Assembly (NCBI RefSeq): GCF_000013625.1
Contig: NC_009659.1
Coordinates: forward strand, 3,224,001 to 3,288,000
Direction of reading: 5' to 3'
Length of the DNA stretch: 64,000 bases
Source of the DNA: Janthinobacterium sp. Marseille
Lineage (GTDB): Bacteria > Pseudomonadota > Gammaproteobacteria > Burkholderiales > Burkholderiaceae_D
Of this stretch, positions 57,534-64,000 are shown piece by piece. Numbering within the stretch: the first letter of the stretch is position 1; each line of letters begins with the position of its first letter. The translations under genes were made by a program, and so were the position numbers. The notes under the pieces are model-generated. The model saw nothing but the letters and a program-made list of their open reading frames with translations, ran no database searches and was not told the DNA's origin.

Positions 57534-57959
57534 TCACACCAAGGTCAGCGTAACGTCGATGTTGCCGCGGGTCGCATTCGAGTACGGGCAAACGATATGC
57601 GCTTTATCGACCAGGCTTTGTGCAACTGCACGATCCAGGCCTGGCAGGTTGATTTGCAATTCCACTTCAATGCCGAAACCGGTCGGGATCTGGCCGATGC
57701 CGACATTACCCTGTACCGATGCATCTGCCGGGAAGGCGATTTTTTCGCGCGCAGAGACGAACTTCATCGCACCCAGAAAACAAGCCGAGTAACCGGCGGC
57801 AAACAATTGTTCCGGATTCGTGACGGCACCACCGGCACCACCGAGTTCTTTCGGTGTACCCAGTTTGATATCCAATACGCCATCGGATGAAACGGCACGG
57901 CCGTCACGGCCACCTGTTGCAGTTGCGTGAGCGCGGTAAAGGACTTTTTCGATCGACAT
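57534..57959 (-). CDS. ohr: Organic hydroperoxide resistance protein Ohr
   Basis: From ATG 57959, 7 bases after AGGAG, it is 141 aa. Ohr is a thiol peroxidase that reduces organic peroxides; the two reactive cysteines are in [11 protein letters not shown] and [11 protein letters not shown]. The length and the [18 protein letters not shown] motif match the family. It is transcribed toward the M29-like gene and is controlled, by inference, by the adjacent ohrR. Confidence 0.95.
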   Translation of the reverse strand: MSIEKVLYRAHATATGGRDGRAVSSDGVLDIKLGTPKELGGAGGAVTNPEQLFAAGYSACFLGAMKFVSAREKIAFPADASVQGNVGIGQIPTGFGIEVELQINLPGLDRAVAQSLVDKAHIVCPYSNATRGNIDVTLTLV

Positions 57960-58058
57960 GGTCATTCTCCTGAAGGTTGATTCATTTAAGAAATTCAGCG
58001 ATTTAAATTGGACGGTTCGCTGCATACCGAAACTACCAAACAAAAATTACAAACACAT

Positions 58059-58073
58059 TAATTGCAAGCTATT
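58059..58073 (-). promoter_or_regulatory. Candidate OhrR operator at ohr
   Basis: A 15-bp sequence TAATTGCAAGCTATT here recurs exactly at 58626-58640 before ohrR. It lies about 100 bp before the ohr start codon. OhrR operators in relatives are AT-rich with a similar TTGCAA core. Confidence 0.65.
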
Positions 58074-58142
58074 AAATAGCGCACTACTTAAATACAAATA
58101 TTAATGGGACATTTATACCACTTGCCCCATCGCTTTTAAAAC

Positions 58143-58598
58143 CTAGCCACCGGCCGCCAGCTTGCTGCGCAATGTAACCAATTGCTCTTTCATTGCCACG
58201 ACTTCATCCAGGCTACAGGCAGTCGCACACAATACTTCACCCTGCATTTCCAGCGCTTTACTGCGCAAGGCATCGCCGCTTTTGGTCAGCGTAATAATGA
58301 CCTGGCGCTCGTCATTGGCCGCACGTACTCGTGTAATCAATTCCGCCGCTTCCATGCGTTTGAGCAAAGGTGTCAGGGTAGCCGAATCAAGAAACAACCG
58401 CTCCCCAATATCCGACACCGTCAACTCATCCTGCTCCCACAACACCATCATCACCAGATATTGCGAATAGGTCAGACCCAACCTTGGCAAGAGCTTGCGA
58501 TAGACCTTGCTCATCGCCAATGAAGTCGAGTACAGCGCAAAGCAAAGCTGGTTATCCAGCCGCGGAGCGTTGTCGGGTTTTGTGGATTTCGATTTCAT
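58143..58598 (-). CDS. ohrR: Organic-peroxide-sensing regulator OhrR (MarR family)
   Basis: From ATG 58598 it is 151 aa: a winged-helix MarR protein with the peroxide-sensing Cys 19 in [31 protein letters not shown], and a second Cys pair near the C-terminus ([10 protein letters not shown]), which suggests the two-Cys class. It follows the same strand as ohr with 183 bp between them, and a shared operator sequence is found before both genes. Confidence 0.92.
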   Translation of the reverse strand: MKSKSTKPDNAPRLDNQLCFALYSTSLAMSKVYRKLLPRLGLTYSQYLVMMVLWEQDELTVSDIGERLFLDSATLTPLLKRMEAAELITRVRAANDERQVIITLTKSGDALRSKALEMQGEVLCATACSLDEVVAMKEQLVTLRSKLAAGG

Positions 58599-58625
58599 GG
58601 AAAGGATAATACATAGTGTGCTATT

Positions 58626-58640
58626 TAATTGCAAGCTATT
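58626..58640 (-). promoter_or_regulatory. Candidate OhrR operator at ohrR
   Basis: This is the second exact copy of TAATTGCAAGCTATT, 28 bp before the ohrR start codon, consistent with autoregulation. Confidence 0.65.
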
Positions 58641-58836
58641 TTTTAAAATAATGTTGCAGGCGCACCACCCTCACCGGCAAACCCGGGCCGAACCTGTCGA
58701 AATGCATAAATTATCCGGAATACGCTGGCATGGATGGCTGCACGGTACAATACGCCCCGCAACTGCTCAGCCAGGTCATATTTGGCTTTACCTCAGGGCA
58801 AGCACGCATTTAATTTCCCGTACATAAGAATCCAGC

Positions 58837-59553
58837 ATGACCGATCACACAGCCGACGACGGCAAAAAGCCCCTCTTTTACGATCCGACCGAACACCGCA
58901 TCCGCAGCTTCGTCACGCGTGCTGGTCGCCTGTCGACAGCCCAGGCACGCGCTATCGAAGAGCTCGGGCCGCAATTTTTCATACCGTATGCGAAAGCGCC
59001 ACTGGATAGTGAGCAGGCATTTGGCCGCAATGCTCCGACAATTTTTGAAATCGGCTTCGGCATGGGCGAGACCACGGCAAAGATCGCCGCCGGCATGCCG
59101 GAAAAGAATTTCATTGGTGTCGAAGTGCATACGCCCGGCGTGGGCAGCCTGCTGAAACTGATAGGTGAACAGGGCTTAAGCAATCTGCGCATCATCCAGC
59201 ATGATGCATTTGAAGTGCTGACGAATATGATAGAGCCGGAATCGCTGGCCGGTGTGCATGTGTTCTTCCCGGATCCATGGCACAAGGCGCGTCATAACAA
59301 GCGTCGCCTGATCCAGCCGCCGCTGGTAGCCCTGCTGTCATCGCGCATCAAAAAAGGTGGCTACCTGCATTGTGCAACCGACTGGCAGGAATATGCGGAG
59401 CAAATGCTGGAAGTATTGGGCGGTGAGCCGAGCTTGCAAAACACTGCGGAAGGCTATGCGCCGCGGCCGGACTATCGGCCTGTTACCAAGTTTGAAAACC
59501 GTGGTTTGAAGTTGGGCCACGGCGTGTGGGATTTGGTATTCGAGAAAAAGTAA
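58837..59553 (+). CDS. trmB: tRNA (guanine-N7-)-methyltransferase
   Basis: TrmB methylates G46 of tRNAs. The 238-aa protein has the SAM motif [16 protein letters not shown], the segment [15 protein letters not shown] and the family signature [17 protein letters not shown]. The start at 58837 and the length match the family. It is convergent with recQ, with a 13-bp gap. Confidence 0.97.
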   Translation: MTDHTADDGKKPLFYDPTEHRIRSFVTRAGRLSTAQARAIEELGPQFFIPYAKAPLDSEQAFGRNAPTIFEIGFGMGETTAKIAAGMPEKNFIGVEVHTPGVGSLLKLIGEQGLSNLRIIQHDAFEVLTNMIEPESLAGVHVFFPDPWHKARHNKRRLIQPPLVALLSSRIKKGGYLHCATDWQEYAEQMLEVLGGEPSLQNTAEGYAPRPDYRPVTKFENRGLKLGHGVWDLVFEKK

Positions 59554-59562
59554 ATTCCCGAG

Positions 59563-59591
59563 GGCCTTAATCCATCTCTGCGATTAAGGCC
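59563..59591. repeat. Inverted repeat over the recQ 3' end
   Basis: GGCCTTAAT (59563-59571) and ATTAAGGCC (59583-59591) flank an 11-base loop. The structure overlaps the recQ stop codon and may act as a terminator-like hairpin for the convergent trmB and recQ genes. Confidence 0.6.
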
Positions 59592-61390
59592 ACGATATCC
59601 GCGCCGTAAGTCTCCAGCTTCTTTTCACCTACGCCGCTGACACCACGCAAATCATCGAGTGACGCCGGTTGCGCCTTGGCGATTTCGCGCATGGTCGCAT
59701 CATGGAAGATGACATAAGCAGGCACATTGTGCTTGCGCGCCGTCTCCATCCGCCACCAGCGTAATTTCTCGAACACAGCCTGTTCCGCCGTCGACAAATC
59801 GGTTTCAACAAACCCCTTCGGCTTGCTACTGGAACGCTTGGACTTGAGCGGTTTTTGGTACTCACGCAATTGTACTTTTTCGCCGCCCTTCAGGACCGGA
59901 CGCGCTGCTTCCGTCAGCTTGAGCGCACCGTAAGACTCATGGTCGACACTGACCAAACCCAATGCGATCGACTGACGCAAAATGGCGCGCCATTCCGCTT
60001 CGCTGCGATCCGAGCCGATACCGAAGGTGGACACCTCTTCATGCTGCCATTGCTTGATCTTGTCTGAATCCACTCCACGCAATACATCGAGTACATGCAT
60101 TGCGCCAAAGCGTTGGCCGACACGGTAAATCGTAGACAGCAATTTCTGCACTTCGACAGTGGCATCAAAAGAACGCGGCGGATTCAGGCAGGTATCGCAA
60201 TTGCCGCATGGCGTAGACGCCTGGCCGAAATAATCCAGCAGTCGTGCGCGCCGACAATACAGCGTTTCACACAAACCCAGCATCGCATCCAGCTTGACGC
60301 TTTGCACCCGTTTGAAAGTTTCGTCCGCTTCCGATTCATCTATCATGCGGCGCTGCTGCACCACATCCTGCAAGCCGTAAGCCATCCATGCATTGGCCGC
60401 GCCACCATCACGTCCGGCACGACCGGTTTCCTGGTAATAGCCTTCTATGCTTTTCGGCAAATCCAGATGTGCGACAAAGCGGACGTCAGGTTTATCTATA
60501 CCCATGCCGAAAGCAATGGTCGCCACCATGACAATGCTTTCTTCACGCAGGAAGCGCGCCTGGTTTTTACTGCGCGTCGCGAACTCCATACCGGCGTGGT
60601 AAGGCAAGGCCGTAATGCCATTTTCATTGAGGAACTCGGCAGTCTCTTCGACTTTTTTGCGCGACAGGCAATACACAATGCCGGCGTCGCCCGGATGTTC
60701 GCTTTCGATAAAATCCAGCACCTGTTTGCGACCGTTCGCCTTTTCCACAATCTGGTAACGGATATTGGGGCGGTCAAAGGATGAAACAAACATGCGTGCA
60801 TCATCGAGTTGCAAACGATGCGCAATCTCGGCACGGGTCTGGTGATCCGCAGTCGCTGTCAATGCAATGCGCGGCACCTGCGGGAAGCGCTCGTGCAAGA
60901 CCGACAGGCGTATATATTCGGGGCGGAAGTCATGCCCCCATTGCGATACGCAATGCGCTTCGTCAATCGCAAACAAGGCGATTTTGGTGGTTTCCAGCAT
61001 GTCCAGGCAACGCGGTGTCATCAGGCGTTCCGGTGCCACATACAACAGGTCAAGGTCACCGCTGCGCAAGCGTCTTTCTATGCGTACCGATTCTTCAAAA
61101 CTTTGTGTGGAATTCAGGAAGGCGGCACGTACACCGACTTCGGCCAGCGCATCGACCTGATCCTGCATGAGGGCAATCAACGGCGAAATCACGACGCCGA
61201 CACCATCGCGCAGCAAGGCGGGAATCTGATAGCACAGCGACTTGCCGCCGCCAGTCGGCATCAATACCAATGCATCGCCGCCGCGCGCGACCACATCCAC
61301 GATCTCGGCTTGCTCACCGCGAAACGATGAGTAGCCGAAGACTGTTTCCAGGATATGCAGCGCTTGCGCGCCGAGCTCAGGCTTGCTCAT
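59567..61390 (-). CDS. recQ: ATP-dependent DNA helicase RecQ
   Basis: This 607-aa helicase unwinds DNA in recombination and repair. It shows Walker [19 protein letters not shown] in [20 protein letters not shown], helicase motif VI ([10 protein letters not shown]), a zinc-binding RecQ-Ct domain ([19 protein letters not shown]) and a C-terminal HRDC domain ([15 protein letters not shown]). All domains are intact. Confidence 0.97.
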   Translation of the reverse strand: MSKPELGAQALHILETVFGYSSFRGEQAEIVDVVARGGDALVLMPTGGGKSLCYQIPALLRDGVGVVISPLIALMQDQVDALAEVGVRAAFLNSTQSFEESVRIERRLRSGDLDLLYVAPERLMTPRCLDMLETTKIALFAIDEAHCVSQWGHDFRPEYIRLSVLHERFPQVPRIALTATADHQTRAEIAHRLQLDDARMFVSSFDRPNIRYQIVEKANGRKQVLDFIESEHPGDAGIVYCLSRKKVEETAEFLNENGITALPYHAGMEFATRSKNQARFLREESIVMVATIAFGMGIDKPDVRFVAHLDLPKSIEGYYQETGRAGRDGGAANAWMAYGLQDVVQQRRMIDESEADETFKRVQSVKLDAMLGLCETLYCRRARLLDYFGQASTPCGNCDTCLNPPRSFDATVEVQKLLSTIYRVGQRFGAMHVLDVLRGVDSDKIKQWQHEEVSTFGIGSDRSEAEWRAILRQSIALGLVSVDHESYGALKLTEAARPVLKGGEKVQLREYQKPLKSKRSSSKPKGFVETDLSTAEQAVFEKLRWWRMETARKHNVPAYVIFHDATMREIAKAQPASLDDLRGVSGVGEKKLETYGADIVALIAEMD

Positions 61391-61399
61391 TGTTGCCGT

Positions 61400-62233
61400 T
61401 TAATCCGCCCACACAACCCAGCCGTAGTAGGCACTCAACAAGACGAACAGGCCAAACACGATGCGGTAATAGGCAAAGAAGGTGAAGTCATGGGTACTGA
61501 TGTAACGCAGCAACCAGCGCACGCACAGGAAAGCCGAAACGAAAGCAGCGAAGCCACCAAGTCCGAACAAAGGGATGTCCGCCATGGACAACAATGCGCG
61601 ATCTTTATAGACGGAATACACGGTGGCACCCATCAACGTCGGAATCGCGAGGAAGAATGAGAATTCAGTCGCCGCCTTGCGCGACAAACCAAAGAACATG
61701 CCGCCTATGATGCTGGCGCCGGAACGGCTGGTACCCGGGATCAGTGCGAATGCCTGCGCGCAACCGACCTTCAGTGCGTCAAGCATGGTCATGTCATCCA
61801 CGGTCTCGACACGGGCGACGAAATCCGTATTGCGATTACGTTTTTCTATCCACAGGATGATGAAGCCGCCGACGATAAAGGCAATCGCCACGGGAACCGG
61901 GGCGAATAGTTTTTCCTTGATCTTGCTGGCGAACACCAGACCCAGCAACGCTGCCGGCAGGAAGGCGATAATAATATTCAATGCGAATTTTTGCGCTTTG
62001 CGCTCAGTCAGCAAACCGCCCAGCACCGCTGCAATCTTGGCGCGGTATTCCCACACCACGGCCAGCATCGCGCCGGTCTGGATCGCAATTTCAAAAACCT
62101 TGACCTTGGGTCCGGTGAAGTCCAGCAGGCTGCCCGCAAGAATTAAATGTCCGGTCGATGAAATCGGCAAAAACTCCGTAAAGCCTTCGACGATGCCCAT
62201 GATGATGGCTTTGAGCGCGAGAATTGGATCCAT
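61400..62233 (-). CDS. uppP: Undecaprenyl-diphosphatase UppP (BacA)
   Basis: From ATG 62233 the protein is 277 aa with about eight transmembrane helices. It recycles undecaprenyl pyrophosphate to the lipid carrier for peptidoglycan synthesis; known members give bacitracin resistance when overexpressed. The motif [15 protein letters not shown] and [14 protein letters not shown] with the catalytic residues are present. Longer upstream reading lacks family support. It starts 9 bp before recQ ends on the same strand, so operonic. Confidence 0.96.
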   Translation of the reverse strand: MDPILALKAIIMGIVEGFTEFLPISSTGHLILAGSLLDFTGPKVKVFEIAIQTGAMLAVVWEYRAKIAAVLGGLLTERKAQKFALNIIIAFLPAALLGLVFASKIKEKLFAPVPVAIAFIVGGFIILWIEKRNRNTDFVARVETVDDMTMLDALKVGCAQAFALIPGTSRSGASIIGGMFFGLSRKAATEFSFFLAIPTLMGATVYSVYKDRALLSMADIPLFGLGGFAAFVSAFLCVRWLLRYISTHDFTFFAYYRIVFGLFVLLSAYYGWVVWAD

Positions 62234-62470
62234 GGCGATGTGTTCAATATGAGGGGGTAATAAAAAACCCGCCGGTTGTGACGCCGTACGGGTTACAACG
62301 TATGCGCTGTGCTGCCAGCAATGCGGCACTTCAGTCAGCGCGATCGTGCAGGCTCAAAGGTTACCACGAGACCGCATGCCGCTGTTCTGATTTTGCTCTG
62401 CAAACAGAAGCTGTCGCAGGGCTGTTGCCGCACTGGAAGCCGCTCCGTCCAGACGCACTAACGCTCCGAC

Positions 62471-62737
62471 TCAGGCCGCAGTCAATCGTTCCAATGTCAT
62501 TAAATAAATCATCGCCTCGGCGCGCGAGTTGCCGCACATTTCCGCTTGTGGCTGCAAGCCGCCACACACGGCAGGTCGTTCCGGCTGGCCGAAGATGCGG
62601 CACAGATTGTCTTCATCCAGCTGCACGCAGCGCACGCCGGCCGGCTTGCCATTCGGCATGCCGGGGATCGCCGACGATATCGACGGCGCGGTGCAGCAGG
62701 CACCGCAATCGGTGCGACAACTCAAGACATTAGTCAT
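62471..62737 (-). CDS. YkgJ-family cysteine cluster protein
   Basis: From ATG 62737 it is 88 aa and begins [15 protein letters not shown], the CX3CX2CC cluster of the YkgJ family, with further Cys in [14 protein letters not shown] and AVCGG and in EMCGNSR. Such proteins likely bind an iron-sulphur or zinc cluster; function unknown. A longer frame extending upstream to 62998 has no recognisable extra domain and is probably not used. Confidence 0.85.
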   Translation of the reverse strand: MTNVLSCRTDCGACCTAPSISSAIPGMPNGKPAGVRCVQLDEDNLCRIFGQPERPAVCGGLQPQAEMCGNSRAEAMIYLMTLERLTAA

Positions 62738-63115
62738 TCGACAATTTTTCGGATGAAGATGGAAGACAGGCGCGATTTTACCGGGAAGCGCGGAAATCAC
62801 CGCTTTTATGGTGCAAAAGCCATTTGCCGCCACAAATCGGCCCCCGAATCTGCTCGCAGGCTTGACGCTTGCAGGGTGGGCGCTTACATTACGGATGCCC
62901 GGCAATGAAGCCATTGCCCAAGCGCAGCACAGTGCCGCAAACACTGACCACGTCGTGACCGCAGCCTCCCCTGGAATGCTCAAGTCCATTCGCTTCATTG
63001 ACAGCGCTCTGCGCCATCAATGTTGCGCCTGTTTTCGACTATCTGAATGCGGCCGGACGCCTGTCATTTGATAAAATGCCTGTTTTTCTTATTTAGCTAT
63101 TCTAGAGCCAACAAA
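62738..63115. other. 378-bp intergenic region without a recognised gene
   Basis: Between the YkgJ-type gene and the PCMT-family gene I find no ORF with family features, no tRNA and no strong hairpin. It should contain the divergent promoters of the two genes. Confidence 0.5.
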
Positions 63116-63766
63116 ATGAACATCGAAAAAGCCCGTTTCAACATGATCGAACAGCAAATTCGTCCTTGGGATGTGCTCGATCTGGACGTCCTCGAATTAT
63201 TGGTTGTAGTAAAGCGCGAAGCATTCGTGCCGCTCGCTTACCGTGCACTGGCCTTTGCCGATAGCGAAATCCCGCTGCCGCATGGCGAAAGCATGATGAC
63301 GCCAAAACTCGAAGCCCGCATCATGCAGGAACTGGCCGTCAAGAAACACGAAAACGTCCTCGAAATCGGTGCCGGTTCCGGTTATATGGCAGCACTGCTG
63401 GCGCACAAGGCGCGTCACGTGACCACCGTTGAAATCGAACCTGAATTGAAAGCGCTGGCAGAAAAGAACCTGGCCGACTATGGCGTCAGCAATGCCACGG
63501 TTGAACTGGGTGATGGCGTGCAAGGCTGGGGCGACGCAAACTATGACGTTATCGTCGTATCTGGTTCCGTACCGAGCGTACCGGAAGCATTGCTGGCGAA
63601 TCTCAAAGTCGGTGGCCGCCTGCTGGCCGTCGTCGGTGCCGCACCTGCGATGACAGCACAAATCATCACACGTACATCTGATGTGGCTTTCAGCACTGTC
63701 GGCTTGTTTGAAACATTGCTCAAGCCGCTGCGTAACGCACCTGTGCCATCACAGTTCAAGTTCTAA
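63116..63766 (+). CDS. Protein-L-isoaspartate O-methyltransferase family protein
   Basis: From ATG 63116 the protein is 216 aa: FNMIEQQIRPWDVLDLDVLELL, the SAM-binding VLEIGAGSGYMAALLA and a VELGDGVQGW segment. This is the PCMT fold, but of the subgroup found beside rhodanese and tolC genes, and its activity on isoaspartate is not assured. It is followed after 9 bp by the rhodanese gene, so they form an operon. Confidence 0.85.
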   Translation: MNIEKARFNMIEQQIRPWDVLDLDVLELLVVVKREAFVPLAYRALAFADSEIPLPHGESMMTPKLEARIMQELAVKKHENVLEIGAGSGYMAALLAHKARHVTTVEIEPELKALAEKNLADYGVSNATVELGDGVQGWGDANYDVIVVSGSVPSVPEALLANLKVGGRLLAVVGAAPAMTAQIITRTSDVAFSTVGLFETLLKPLRNAPVPSQFKF

Positions 63767-63775
63767 GGAATTGCA

Positions 63776-64000
63776 ATGCAACACTTGACCGCGCCGGAAC
63801 TGGCAGCGTTGATCGCGACACCGGAAGGTGCCGCCCCCTATCTGCTCGACGTGCGCGAGCCGTGGGAATATCAAACCTGCAAAATCGAAGGCTCGGTCTC
63901 GATTCCGATGAATACCATTCCCGGCCAGCTCGAACAGCTGGACCGGAATGCCCCTATCGTTTGCATCTGTCATCACGGCGCACGCAGCCTGCGTGTAGCG
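63776..64000 (+). CDS. Rhodanese-domain protein (cut by window edge)
   Basis: The frame starts MQHLTAPELAALI and runs 75 codons to the window end. It has LLDVREPWEY and the active-site loop CHHGARSL, with the catalytic Cys, typical of single-domain rhodanese proteins. A ribosome site AAGGAA precedes the ATG. The C-terminus is missing only because the window ends. Confidence 0.88.
   Translation, partial: MQHLTAPELAALIATPEGAAPYLLDVREPWEYQTCKIEGSVSIPMNTIPGQLEQLDRNAPIVCICHHGARSLRVA

Overview
The window is a stretch of ordinary chromosome from a betaproteobacterium, most likely Burkholderiales of the family Oxalobacteraceae (Herminiimonas/Janthinobacterium-like). This placement is my inference from moderate-to-high GC, gene orders such as hda-HAD-pcnB-folK, grpE-dnaK-dnaJ, omlA-dapB and leuS-lptE-holA, and the protein sequences. 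No search was run. I see no insertion sequence, prophage, integrase, CRISPR array, tRNA or rRNA. Gene density is high and operons end in clear intrinsic terminators.

Layout. 1-5.2 kb (+): hda, a HAD phosphatase, pcnB, folK, a DMT-type small membrane protein, a deoxynucleoside kinase and panB. 5.2-15.9 kb (-): a YpfJ-type zinc peptidase, beta-carbonic anhydrase, a chalcone-isomerase-like exported protein, dnaJ, dnaK, grpE (with heat-shock sigma-32 promoters before grpE and probably before dnaK), a 26-codon hydrophobic ORF on the + strand, hemH, recN and nadK. 15.9-30.8 kb (mostly +): a HAD hydrolase, hrcA, fur (-), bamE/omlA, dapB, exbB, exbD, an orphan barstar, leuS, lptE, holA, proA, a HemJ-like protein, a DsbA-fold isomerase, an RNA methyltransferase, a VOC protein and a WYL regulator.

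30.8-41.8 kb is more accessory: gabD, a Bcr/CflA exporter, a membrane-bound diguanylate cyclase, a hybrid histidine kinase divergent from a LuxR-type regulator, and then a two-gene minus-strand operon. That operon encodes a large secreted protein (glutamine-rich repeats, an SLH-like module, a C-terminal TbpB-like beta-barrel) and a Slam-type outer-membrane translocon (TPR plus DUF560 barrel). I consider it the most interesting system here: a candidate Slam secretion pair whose cargo is not lipidated and carries an unusual N-terminal half.

42.0-49.7 kb: a small secreted Lys/Ala-rich protein, then a minus-strand cluster with two gamma-glutamyltransferase paralogues (one Tat-exported, one cytoplasmic), a DUF1097 membrane protein and a cytosine-deaminase-like amidohydrolase. 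A PAS histidine kinase and a NarL-type regulator sit at its head. This looks like a regulated catabolic module for a gamma-glutamyl or cyclic amide compound, substrate unknown. 49.7-64 kb: a patatin-like lipoprotein, a universal stress protein, TerC, an OmpR/QseC-type two-component pair, a serine hydrolase, an M29-like protein, ohr/ohrR with a shared operator-like repeat, trmB, recQ, uppP, a YkgJ-type Cys-cluster protein, a PCMT-family methyltransferase and a truncated rhodanese gene.
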